The notes under the pieces are model-generated. The model did no database searches. It was not told the DNA's origin and worked only from the letters and a program-made list of their open reading frames with translations. The translations under genes were made by a program, and so were the position numbers. Below, piece after piece: positions 35,671 through 45,400 of a DNA stretch of 64,000 nucleotides (positions are counted from its first letter, which is position 1; every line of letters begins with the position of its first letter). Source of the DNA: Gerris lacustris (taxonomy: Eukaryota; Arthropoda; Insecta; Hemiptera; Gerridae); contig OX578283.1 of the NCBI GenBank assembly GCA_951217055.1, positions 28,767,427 to 28,831,426 of the forward strand. Reading direction: 5' to 3'.

Positions 35671-35825
35671 TTAGTCGGATTATCTTCTACCACTGCAGTG
35701 TTGAGGTAGACCAAAACGTTTTCCACCCTCTCCTGTCCGTAGACTTGGTGCAGATACGTTGTAGGGACATTCCTTTGAGCCAGGGAGGCTGCGATGTTGT
35801 CTACCATCAAATATATGGTATTCAG
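35671..35825 (-). CDS. Candidate internal exon, unrecognised protein
   Basis: On the minus strand the frame opens directly after TTAG at 35826 and reads VDNIAASLAQRNVPTTYLHQ, VYGQERVENVLVYLNTAVV. It ends at a strong splice donor AA|GTAAGC (35670); without splicing it meets TAA at 35667-35669. The translation is of ordinary protein composition and unlike neighbouring low-complexity frames. No domain is recognised; an old repeat-encoded peptide is possible. The plus-strand 82-codon frame over the same DNA looks like its shadow. Confidence 0.3.
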
Positions 35826-35912
35826 CTAACATTATAACATATATCCGGTTTTTTAAAACTTAATAGTTATTTACGCAACAAGGGGGAGAAGTATGTTTTC
35901 CTGTTCGAGGTT

Positions 35913-36025
35913 AAGTTTTCTCCTGAGGCACCGCCGAAGGAGAAAACTTCATTAGCTCCCGAGGCCTTATGGCCGAGGGAGATGACTGTAGTATTAGCTC
36001 CCGAGGCATAGCCGAGGGAGATAAT
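35913..36025. repeat. Three consecutive GC-rich hairpin modules
   Basis: Module 1 (35913-35949) has perfect 12-bp arms AAGTTTTCTCCT/AGGAGAAAACTT around GAGGCACCGCCGA. Modules 2 (35951-35983) and 3 (35993-36025) share ATTAGCTCCCGAGGC and GCCGAGGGAGAT arms with different loops. They make the 61-codon minus-strand frame appear internally repetitive. Related modules lie at 17925-18062 and 63525-63622. Confidence 0.8.
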
Positions 36026-37306
36026 CCTTAGAGCAGAAATACTTCGATCCATGTTGCGTATTAAATTTTATCTACGACTAGTGCACCATGGCTAATAGCT
36101 ATTATGTTTTTAGGTATACTGATATTTAGTTACTTGATTTATTAAAATAACAATTTTTATAATAAATATGCACGTTTTATAACAAACACTTTCAATAGTT
36201 TGTTTTTAATTTAAAGACTTTGTATGATAACGATAACCTAAAGTAAGCTTCCCCAAAAATTAGCTAAACAGCTGAAAAAACTTTACTACCAACATAATAC
36301 TTAAAAAATACCTTTTAAGTTGGTATGATTGTTTTTTCACTCCCATGGGAGGGAAGTAACACTTCCCGCCCCGTTATTAGCAATGTAAAGTCCACTTACA
36401 ATGCAAGTCGTAGATAAAATAATATTAAAAGTGTCTTTTTAAATTATTCTTTCTCTGACTCTACACGAAGATCTTTTTAGCTATTTAGACTGTATCAGAA
36501 AAATTAATTTTTAAATTGGTCTCCACAAAATCCTAATTTAAGAATATTAACTATAGTGCCATGTTTTCTTTTATTTAATTTATAGAATAAAGAGAACAAT
36601 GAGTGAACTAAAAATCATGTTTCTTATTCCCTATTCTTTATATTGAAAGCATAACGAGCTGAATTATCGATACTTTCTATAAAATTCACGAATTTCAAGG
36701 AAAAGGTAAAAACTAGAAGTTTAGGATCTAGTCTTTATTTAGAGTTAAGGAGATTCAATAAAACATTAACTTCTCTCTGGTTTAATGTTACAACCATCCT
36801 TACAGTGAACGTTCAGCCACGCTAAGGTCATCATCCAAGCCAATTATCGTTAGAAAGGCAAAAAATCAAGACATTGATTAGGACCAAGTTCATTGTGAAC
36901 TAAAGTTGACTAACATATACTTTTGAATTGGGCTTACAGTCTTCGTTGTGGAGACTTTTATACTACCAACTAAAGAGCATTTGTTTAACAGTAAATCATT
37001 GCTAAAAATAACTTATTTAATCCTATTAGTTTTGTTCAAAATGATGATATATGGCTGACAGAAGGCTTAATACACTGAATATTATAGCAGAAATTATGTG
37101 GGAAGCAGTATGCACTTTCAAAATAATTTATTCCTTTATTATAATTTATAAATGCATGTATAATGAAGATTTTTGATTAAAATTTATCACTGATAAATAC
37201 TCAATGTTGTTCTCTTAATACAAACTTTGCCTCGCCAACTTTTTGATAATTAAAGAAAAACTGGCAAGAAAAAGCCCAAGAGAATATTCTAGAAAAGGAG
37301 CTTTTA
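36026..37306. other. No gene seen
   Basis: AT-rich spacer. An inverted-repeat word like the one at 31539 (GTTCAGCCACGCTAAGGTCATC) occurs near 36810. I see no further features. Confidence 0.35.
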
Positions 37307-37441
37307 TCATTTAGTATCGTCTGAGATTATCCGTTTAGAAAAGTTAATAAATCTAGTGGCTAAAGTTTCAGCAATCCGGTCAGTTTGCTCCAAGAGTGTT
37401 GCAAAAGTTTCATCCTTTTCCCAAGTATAATTCCATATTCT
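37307..37441 (-). CDS. Low-confidence coding-like stretch, unrecognised
   Basis: A minus-strand frame of 44 codons ending in TGA has an amphipathic, protein-like translation (ETFATLLEQTDRIAETLATR followed by FINFSKRII). There is no ATG, and an in-frame TGA lies just upstream. The only nearby acceptor (CTGAAG) lacks a pyrimidine tract. The plus strand is also open here. It may be a terminal exon, a transposon fragment or chance. Confidence 0.15.
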   Translation of the reverse strand, partial: RIWNYTWEKDETFATLLEQTDRIAETLATRFINFSKRIISDDTK

Positions 37442-37929
37442 TCAGCAGTTCCCTCCTAACCTATTCTATAGCATCGTCTTATGAAAAGTAAATATCAGAC
37501 TTTATCTTTTTACTTTAAGCCAAAACTTCCAAGGAAGGAGTTTTCGGAAGAAAAGGGATTAAAGATTAAAAACTTTTATATTTGTGAAAATTCAAGTTTT
37601 TTTAAAGTTTTATTAGCGACCTAGTATTGTTTAATTCGCTGTAGTTAATCAAGTTAAAATAATTTTATTTATTTATATTTCTTGGATTATCTTGAAATGT
37701 AAGGAAGCGATCGGTTGCTAGACATATAATCTTAATCTATATACTCAAAAGCTCACGGGGGAGGGGGGGGGGGGAGCTAGGACCCCTCAGATGACTTACT
37801 TCTACCGCAGTGATGGGTGACTCGGGACAACGTAACCACTTTCATCAAACATATTTTTGGATTACAAAACCGACGGATATCTTATATTTATTATTCGAAA
37901 ACGGTTGACTTCTGTTCGGAAACATGACC
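37442..37929. other. No gene seen; G-run
   Basis: AT-rich DNA with a run of G near 37757-37776. I see nothing else. Confidence 0.35.
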
Positions 37930-38372
37930 AATCTTTTATGTATATAAAACACTTGTTTGGCCATTAGTATGCTTTGGAACAGAGACCTGGACTCTGTCAT
38001 CTGAGAGACTGTAGGAAACTCAAAGTCTTCTATGGAAGAACAATACGAAAGATTTATAGTTCTGTGCTTGAGGACAATACCTGGAAAATCAGAAGCAACT
38101 TAGAGATTTTTGAGCACCAAGATATAGTGAGATAAGTTAGGAAGGATAAGATGAGCTGGGCATATCGAAAGAATGGATTATGGAAGAGCAGTCGAAAGTA
38201 TGTGGAAGGAAAACGTAGTCAGAAAAATAATTATTGAAAGACCAAGTGCAAAAGTACCTGAGTATTTTAGTATTCTATGAGCTCAAGGTTGGAGATAGAT
38301 GGCACAAGATAGAGATCTATGGAAGGCATTAACTCAAGAGGCTAAGGGCCTCCCCGGCCTGTAGTGCCTTAG
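37930..38372 (+). pseudogene. LINE reverse transcriptase C-terminal tail (degenerate)
   Basis: Across three frames the DNA reads TLVWPLVCFGTETWTLSSE, then a zone around SWA/GHIERMDYGRAVESMW, and finally MAQDRDLWKALTQEAKGLPG before a stop. This matches the order of the C-terminal region of non-LTR retrotransposon polyproteins, where a YGAETWTL motif, a GHVERM motif and a closing W-rich helix ending in KGLPGL follow the RT domain. At least two frameshifts and several stops break it. The YADD catalytic box is absent. It is a dead 5'-truncated copy. Confidence 0.7.
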
Positions 38373-39490
38373 AATTTCTACGGTATAGGTAAGTATTTAA
38401 GTAAATCTCCTATGTATCGGCGGATTCAGTGGCAGGATTCCCTCCAACAACTAGGTTTTCTAGTAAACATTGTAAACAAGTTTGTTTCCAAAGTTTTTTC
38501 TTATTCACTTGACCTGACCTTTACACCTGAAATTTTACCCAAAAACTGGAAAATTGTTTTAGGTAAAATTAGTTCGGTTCAACTGTAATTTTATGGAGCG
38601 ATTATAACTACTCAAAATGCTAAATTTTTGCCATCAGTTCACTGATAATTACCAACTAACTGTAAATTGAGGTCCATAAGATAGTGTGGTAGACTGTCTA
38701 CTTCACAACCGGTCTGTATTATACATTATAGTTTCTTAATGTTATTTTCTGTGTTTGTTCATAAGCACTGTAAACAGTTGTAAAGATAATTACAACAATT
38801 TTGATAGGGAAGAAAATAAATTATAGTTTAATATGCAACATTTTTAATATCAATTGTTAATGTATCTGGAGTAATTACGATTATTTGTAGAATTTTTCTC
38901 CAAACAGAATAATAATTCGTATTTAGGTAATCTAATTTGCAAAATCAAATGTATTTTAACGATTCTAAAGCGTTTTAATGAAGTAATATTAATTGAAATT
39001 ATACTCTTGGTGGCTTTTAGTTAAACGCGTTCTTTAAATTAACATTACTTAAATGTATCTATTGTGATTCGTTTGAATTGAAATAATTAGAGCGAACATA
39101 TTAATATAATTTTCAAGTTCGGGTGTGGTTTTAATCCAGAGGACGAAGAAACCAGAGTTCCCCACATCCCAAACCACTAGAGTTCTAATTGGATGAAATT
39201 TCCTGCATCAACCTTTCGAAATATGTAATAAGAAAGGAATAAACAAAAGCAATATGTGTGAAATTCCAATACTAATTAATATTGTTTAAGGAAAACTAAT
39301 TTATCACCTCTATGTTTGTATCGGACTCAAAAGTTAATTTTCATTCAACACAATGAGTTCCAAGAATCATGTTCTCAGGAATATCATTGCTGATAGTGAC
39401 TTTCTACCTTGACTTGATCAAATTTTATCATTTAATTACAATGAGCAGTTGTTTGAACTAGTTTTCCCATATTTACCTTAGAGCAAAACA
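38373..39490. other. No gene seen
   Basis: AT-rich spacer with no open frame above chance and no terminal repeats noticed. Confidence 0.4.
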
Positions 39491-39600
39491 GGGGGTCTTG
39501 CAGTTAGCTCTCCTACCGATAAAATTAAACAGCAGTGGGCGTGGTTACAACTTGGATCGGTTACCGCAGAGCTGGGTTCAATTCCTCTTGAGTCCAATAC
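39491..39600 (+). mobile_element. tRNA-derived SINE family S1, copy 3 (partial)
   Basis: On the plus strand GGGGGTCTTGCAGTTAGCTC is followed by GGGCGTGGTTACAACTTGG and GAGCTGGGTTCAATTCC. These are the same A-region, middle block and B-box in the same spacing as the minus-strand copies at 20190 and 27165. The body downstream is short or lost. Confidence 0.6.
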
Positions 39601-39699
39601 AATTCCTCATTTGTGAATACTGTTACTAGTTATCCTTAGCATTAACAAGATGATAGATAATGTTTACTAACGCTTCTCATTTAAATAATATGATAATAG

Positions 39700-40112
39700 T
39701 AGTCAGTATATTATTTTGGTACTAAGTCCCAGTAAGGTAAGAATGAAAGCCGTTTTCTCATAAAAAGAAATTTAATTCTACAAATCCGGCTTTTAACCTT
39801 CGATGTTGCTAACTATGAAAGATTTCGTGTTATTTTCCTTTTATGACATAAATATTTCCGTTAATATGATTTTCACATTGGCTATTTTGTTCAAGATGGC
39901 AGCGTTTTAAGTATTTAATACTAAGTCCCCTTATGCACTTAATTATTATTCATGTTAATAAAAAGTTAATTTTTTAGTTAAAAATGATATTATTTATATA
40001 TTCTTGCTATTAGCTTAACAAATTGAATGGTTCTTATTGAATCTGAAAAAAAACAACTTTAAATATTAAAAACTCTCCGTAGCAAAGCAATAGTATCTAG
40101 CTAGTTTTATAT
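39700..40112 (-). repeat. Dispersed repeat family D, copy 2
   Basis: On the minus strand this begins CTAGCTAGATACT and TTTGCTACGGAG and later has GCTGCCATCTTGAA and ATATTTATGTCATAAAA. This is the order seen on the plus strand at 21434-22000. It abuts the (TA)n tract that hosts the large transposon. Confidence 0.4.
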
Positions 40113-40114
40113 AC

Positions 40115-40120
<6 letters not shown>

Positions 40121-40192
<72 letters not shown>
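40121..40192. repeat. (TA)n microsatellite at the left flank of the transposon
   Basis: About 70 bp of TA dinucleotides. The transposon begins directly at its right edge, and an imperfect (TA)n tract continues at 44127-44158. The element has therefore inserted into, or been flanked by, a TA run, and no target duplication can be resolved. Confidence 0.9.
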
Positions 40193-40195
<3 letters not shown>

Positions 40196-40705
40196 GGTGG
40201 CCCTTAATTATTAACTTTTTTTTTCTTTGCTCCCAACCCCTAATTTTGTTCGAATACATGAAAAACATATTCCATAAAAATTTTAGACCGATTGGAGGCG
40301 ATTAACCCGTGCCGCCGGGCCTTTTAAGTTTTATAATGGTCAAAATTGCCAATTTTGGTTACATCACTATACTTTTTTAACATTAGGATGTGGTAAAATA
40401 ACATATAAAGGTAAGTACATACATGTTTTGTAAACTAGACATATTAAACTTATTATCCTGACCTAGAACAAACCTATTATTGGCTTGGTTCGAAATTTAA
40501 TGATTGACATACATAACTTTTTTCATTTTTTTTCGTATTTTCTTATTAAAATAGTGTGTTAAAAAAAAACAACTTTATTTTTTATATATTTTTTTTATTT
40601 CAATAATATATTATGTTATTGTATATTATGTAATCTAATTTAAAAGACAAATATTTATTAATAACTTCCAATTATTAGTCATCTATTGCTTGACATATAA
40701 AACAC
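40193..40705 (+). repeat. Left terminal inverted repeat of the transposon
   Basis: Pairs with 43620-44126. The match is near-perfect from the GGGCC-rich outer third through TTATTGGCTTGGTTCG and AATGATTGACATACATAA, and becomes gapped in A/T-rich DNA near the inner edge (TTATTAATAACTTC, then CATCTATTGCTTG). Confidence 0.85.
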
Positions 40706-41032
40706 CATCAGTAGTATCATTACTCACTGGATTTGTATGAAGGGATTTGAAGGGTTAAGGGAACCTTAATAAGTTGAAAAGATAAAAAAAGTCACATTAA
40801 CTTAGATACCTTCAGGTAAAAGTTTTATCTAGACACATACTTAAGGATTAAAGTATTAAGAATGAGTCAAGGAAAACCCCCTAAGATTTTGTATTAAACA
40901 GTTGGATTGCAATGAGTGACTCATTTTAGCTTGAAGAACAGTTATACCTAGAGACCGTCTTAGTCTTGGTTTAGACATCAAATAGTGATCATTAGTGCTT
41001 TTTTTTATTTGTGCTTAGTGCTTATAATAACA

Positions 41033-43289
41033 ATGTCTAGTGAGAAAGTTAGTCTTCGCTCAAATCAACCCTTTTTGATTGGTACTGTGTCCCATCAGAT
41101 TACAGGATGCAAACTTCCCTCAAACAGACAAGTCTTGAGTGTTTTTTTTTATAATCTTAGGACTATTAAGTTAGATGTGAAAATTAGTGCTGCTTTAGTG
41201 ATAAAAGAGGTTAGTGTTTTTTGGGAAAAAGCTAGGATACCGATGAAAAGGAGCGATCATAGCAGTGAAATGCTTATCAAATTACACGATGAGTGGAGAG
41301 GACTTCAAAAAAGTGCTAATAAGACATCAGAATCAGCTAAAAATAGTCGATCCGCTTTTACTGAGAAGTTAGACGATTTATTTGACATTGCTCATAAGGA
41401 TGCCGAAGAGCAAATGCGAATCCAGGAAGATATTGAATTTTTACGAATGCAGCGAATGAAAGGGAGACCTGGTATAATGCTGGGTGTCGATAATAACTTA
41501 CACCGGGCAGAAAAGCGTTATGTAGATCGTAAACAAGAAGAGGTAGCCAGGAAAACCCGTTGCTTGGAACAATCGAGTCTGGTGGCTGAGTTGTTACCGA
41601 GTACTAGTAGCAGTAGCAGTAGCAGTACAGGAGAAAGTGAAGGAATTCTCGACGCAGTTGCTGCTGATGGAACACTCCCTACAACATCAGGTCTAAGAGG
41701 TACCCATGACTTTTTTAATGATCGCTTAGCAGCAGCATTAGACAGATGTAAAATTAGTGATCGAGATTCAGTACACATTTTAATGGCTACTGCAGAGGCG
41801 TTGGGGCATGAAACAAAGAATTTAGTAGTCAATAGAAATTCTATTAGTCGAAAGCGCTCTCAGTTTAGAACCCTGAGATATAAAGAAATGTTAAAGAACT
41901 TCAATATAGACGAAAACCAAGTAGTTGTCGTTCATTGGGACGGAAAACTTCTACCTGCTATTAGTGGCGATGACAAAATTGAGAGATTGGCAATTTTTTT
42001 GACTTTTGATGGGAAGGAACAGCTGATAGGTGCTCCAAGTATAAATCAAGCAAGTGGTCTAGAGCAAGCAAATGCAGTGTTCAGAAGTTTAGAAGAATGG
42101 GGTCTTTTGGACTCAGCCCAGGCAATGTGTTTTGACACAACTGCGTCAAATACGGGAAGAATTAATGGTGCTTGCAGAAATATTGAAACCATTTTGGAAA
42201 AAGAATTGCTATATCTTCCTTGTAGGCATCACATTTTTGAGGTGGTACTAAAAGGAGTGTTTGATGAGCTAATGGGACCTACTTCTGGTCCTGAAGTTCC
42301 AATCTTTTCTAGATTTAAAAATAAGTGGAGTGATATCAACACAAAAAAAAAATCTTCTGGTATTGAAGACAATGATGTAAACAAGGCCATTTCAGAGGTG
42401 TTAAAAAATGAGCTTATCGATTTTTTCTTCAATAAGTTACAAGAAAAGCAGTTCAGAGAAGATTATAGGGAACTTTTGGAACTTGCAGTAATTTTTCTTG
42501 GAGAAACTCCACCTCGTGGAATATCTTTTAGGAAACCAGGCGCTATAAGCCATGCAAGATGGATGGCCAAAGCTATCTACTGCATTAAAATTTTTTAATT
42601 TAGAGATGAGTTTCGATTATCGGACAAAGAGAGGTCTTCTCTAAAACATATGTATATGTTTCTTGTAAGAATCTATTTACCTGCTTGGTATGAAGCTACA
42701 AATGCCATTAAGGCTCCATTATCAGATCTGAACTTCATTAAAAAATTAGTTAATTATGTGGAAATAAATTCAAGTATTAGTAACGCTGCGATCAAGAAAT
42801 TTTCCAACCATTTGTGGTATTTAGCTCCAGAAACGGCAGCATTTGGTTTTTTTGACGAAAGAGTTACAATTGAAACGAAAGTTAAAATGGTTGAAAGACT
42901 ACATGAAATTATTGAAGAAGAGCAAGAAAGAGAAAATACATTTTTTCTAAGACCTAGAGAAGCATCAAACATCCTTCTTAAAGATCTCTCACATTTCATA
43001 ACACCTGCTTCATTAAAACTGTTTAGTCGCTTCAACATTAAGAAGGATTTCTTACAAACTCCTCCCACAACGTGGTGTCCAAATAAAGAATATTTAGAAG
43101 GATTAAATATTATGAGGAAAGTTGAGGTTGTCAACGATGTTGCAGAGAGGCATTCAGTTGATTCAGGAATACAACAACATTTTAACAAGAAATGATGACG
43201 AAAAACAATTTATTCTACAAGTTGTAAAAGATTATCGACAACAATATCCCAGCAGTTCAAAAAGCACTTTATTAGAGAAATACAATTAA
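41033..43289 (+). pseudogene. Transposase, hAT-like DDE type, with one stop and one frameshift
   Basis: The first ATG is at 41033 (MSSEKVSLRSNQ); the frame is also open upstream to a GTG at 40985, which I do not favour. Numbering from that Met, a Ser run lies at about 190-198. The catalytic-like motifs are HWDGK (D303) and CFDTTASNTG (D368), followed by CRHH at 397-400, which fits the C-x2-H motif that follows the second Asp in many eukaryotic cut-and-paste transposases. Further on is HARWM near 507-511, like the hAT RW box. An in-frame TAA at 42596-42598 interrupts the protein. The same frame resumes at once (FRDEFRLSDKERSSLKH), and conserved sequence continues through GFFDERVTIETKVKM. Near 43150 a one-base shift moves the frame; the other frame then reads QLIQEYNNILTRNDDEKQF and ends at TAA 43287-43289. 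The full protein would be about 750 residues. Similar uncharacterised proteins are familiar to me from arthropod and cnidarian genomes, but I cannot assign a named superfamily with certainty. Frames on the minus strand here are shadows. Confidence 0.85.
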
Positions 43290-43619
43290 GGACTAATTTT
43301 AATATTTAATGTTTTTAATTTTATAATTTAGTAATACGATATATACATACTTAATTTTATTATTTTGATAAAAGTAGTAATTATAAAATTCAAATAAAAT
43401 ATATATTATATTGAATAGTAAAATTATTTTTATTTAATATTCCTAAATTTTTAATTTCAATTTAATCATCATGATAAAAAAAAGCACATCATCTCATAAA
43501 TAAAATGAGCTGATACTACAACTACTTATGCAATAAACACTATGCAGATGAACAGGAATTACCATAAAATTAAATTAGTTTATTTACTAATGCCAATATT
43601 AACTCTCACCTACTGCAAG

Positions 43620-44126
43620 ATAGGGTGATTTTGTATGCCAAGTAATAGATTGCTAATAATTAGAAGTTATTAATAACTATTTGTATTTTCAATTAGAATA
43701 CACAATATATTATTGAAATAATAAAAAAAAAAAAAAATTAAATAAGTACACCATTTTGTTTAGAAAATACGAAAAAAAAGAAAAAAGTTATGTATGTCAA
43801 TCATTAAATTTCGAACCAAGCCAATAATAGGTTTGTTCTAGGTCAGGATAATAAGTTTAATATGTCTAGTTTACAAAACATGTATGTATTTACCTTTATA
43901 TGTTATTTTACCACACCCTAATGTTAAAAAAGTATAGTGATGTAACCAAAATTGGCAATTTTGACCATTATAAAACTTTAAAGGCCCGGCGGCACGGGTT
44001 AATCGCCTCCAATCGGTCTAAAATTTTTATGGAATATGTTTTTCATGTATTCGAACAAAATTAGGGGTTGGGAGCTCAAAATTTTTGACATTTTTTTTTC
44101 ACCCCTATAGCTAAGGGCCACCCTAA
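43620..44126 (-). repeat. Right terminal inverted repeat of the transposon
   Basis: Reverse complement of 40193-40705 with scattered substitutions and small indels in homopolymers. It differs near the tip by a short extra A-rich segment (44080-44105). Confidence 0.85.
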
Positions 44127-44159
44127 TATATATATATATAATATATATATATATATAAA

Positions 44160-44310
44160 AGCACCCACACCACTCAGCTTGACCGTAGATGTATATTTAA
44201 GGCGCCTTCACTCAACTTGGGGGTTCGGTCAGGTAAATAAAAAATCAACTCCAAAACTTTCACTAAGCCGACGTTTCGGCAACTATATTATGTTGCCATC
44301 TTCAGGGTGA
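44160..44310 (-). mobile_element. Penelope-type terminal motif region
   Basis: Contains on the minus strand CCCTGAAGATGGCAAC, a loop, GTTGCCGAAACGTCGGC, i.e. CUGANGA, a stable stem and GAAA in hammerhead-like order (44267-44308). The preceding 100 bp (AAAGCACCCACACCACTCAG onward) may be the rest of the element end. There is no reverse transcriptase nearby. A related hairpin is at 23758-23797. A third stem and cleavage site could not be drawn by eye. Confidence 0.4.
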
Positions 44311-44414
44311 GCGTGAAGAACAGAGAATGGAGAGATTATAGCATAAAGATGGGGAAGAGAAACATAAAAGGTAGGAATTGGGAACAGAAGTTAAAAAGAG
44401 AGAACAAGGGGAGA

Positions 44415-44417
<3 letters not shown>

Positions 44418-44480
<63 letters not shown>
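44418..44480. repeat. (TA)n microsatellite
   Basis: About 62 bp of TA repeats; the tyrosine/isoleucine frames over it on both strands are artefacts. Confidence 0.95.
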
Positions 44481-44481
<1 letters not shown>

Positions 44482-44511
44482 CATTGATAAGAAAAAAATA
44501 TTTAAAATAGT

Positions 44512-44555
44512 CTGCCGATTAGTGGGCCACATAGCCTCCTCGCGTCCTATTACAC
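44512..44555 (-). repeat. Family B end module
   Basis: GTCTGCCGATTAGTGGGCC then CATAGCCTCCTCGCGTCC is the reverse complement of the GCGAGGAA...GGCAGAGT module at 2453, 14042 and 61522, and matches 49668-49703 in the same orientation. Confidence 0.55.
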
Positions 44556-44741
44556 AAAGAATAATGAGCTTAAGAAATCAAAAGACAACAACCAATACAT
44601 TCCCCCCTCCCATAATTTTAAAATTCTTTTACAATATGTTTTGTTTATTTATATAGATACATATATTATTTACATAAATGGGTAGTCGTTAGAGGACATA
44701 ATATAATTTGAAGATATATAAAATCAGATGAGTTCTTTTAA

Positions 44742-44810
44742 GGCACTTCTTTAGATTGTTACTCCCCTTATAAAAAATACATAGGGGAGCAACAATCTAA
44801 AGAAATGCCC
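44742..44810. mobile_element. Hairpin MITE family C, 69-bp mini copy
   Basis: Arms CACTTCTTTAGATTGTTACT and AGCAACAATCTAAAGAAATG with a ~15-bp loop, ends GGCA/TGCC, flanked by TTTTAA on both sides (44736-44741 and 44811-44816). The flanking hexamer (or TTAA within it) is the best evidence for its target duplication. Confidence 0.75.
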
Positions 44811-44969
44811 TTTTAAAGATATAGATGTAAATAAAAAAAGTTTGTGCTCTAGCAGAAGAGAGAGGAAGGGGCATAGAAGGATAAAACTTATAGGACCAAC
44901 AATGGGCATTAGTTCAGTTTCAGTTACAAAAAGGTTTTCCAGTGGCGTACACAGGGGGGGGCCCAATGG

Positions 44970-44995
44970 GCCCTGCCCCCCCCCCCCCCCCCCCC
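44970..44995. repeat. Poly-C tract
   Basis: A CCCTGCC start and at least 17 consecutive C bases before GAAATG. Length in the assembly may be unreliable. Confidence 0.8.
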
Positions 44996-45149
44996 GAAAT
45001 GATTACATACCTAAGACCCGCCATACACTTAAAACCAAAAAACCACAGTAATGACAGATGCATTCAAAATGGCTGTGTATATTTTCCAATAAAAGGAATT
45101 AATTAAGTATTATCTTATGGTGTGTATACACTTAATCACTCCAAATAAG

Positions 45150-45400
45150 CTCGGCCCGGATTTGCCGATAGAATTAAATTCATTCAACACTATACCGGCC
45201 CGATTGTCGGCTGGGCCCGGATTTTGCCGATGGAATTGAATTTATTAAACACTATACCGGCCCGACTGTCGGCTAGGCCCGGATTTTGCCGATGGAATTA
45301 AATTTATTAAACACTATACCGGCCCGACTGTCGGCTGGGCCCGGATTTTGCCGATGGAATTAAATTTATTAAACACTATAATTGTCTATTTTGTCGATGG
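45150..45400 (+). repeat. 62-bp tandem repeat, about four units plus decayed copies
   Basis: The word CCCGGATTTTGCCGATGG (first copy one T shorter) starts at 45155, 45216, 45278 and 45340, a 62-bp spacing for the intact units. Each unit contains CACTATACCGGCCCGACTGT and CGGCT(A/G)GGCC. Partial, diverged units continue to about 45540. Non-coding. Confidence 0.85.

Larger units (their letters stand above)
40193..44126 (+). mobile_element. ~3.9-kb DNA transposon with ~500-bp terminal inverted repeats
   Basis: The left end TAGGGTGGCCCTTA and the right end TAAGGGCCACCCTA are inverted repeats. Similarity continues almost without a break for about 500 bp on each side, including ATTAACCCGTGCCGCCGGGC and CCAATTTTGGTTACATCACT. 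Between them lies a single gene-like region, 41033-43289, on the plus strand, with no introns visible. Both ends lie in (TA)n DNA, so the target-site duplication is hidden. TIRs this long are unusual for hAT-type elements, whose ends are commonly 10-30 bp. Apart from two lesions in the gene the element looks nearly complete. Confidence 0.9.

Noticed and set aside
40985..41032. GTG start at 40985 giving 16 extra residues to the transposase
   Set aside because: A eukaryotic gene should start at ATG; the first ATG in frame is at 41033 and the upstream residues are hydrophobic and not motif-like.
42754..43188. 144-codon minus-strand frame in the transposon
   Set aside because: Shadow of the plus-strand transposase; the plus-strand frame carries the conserved motifs.
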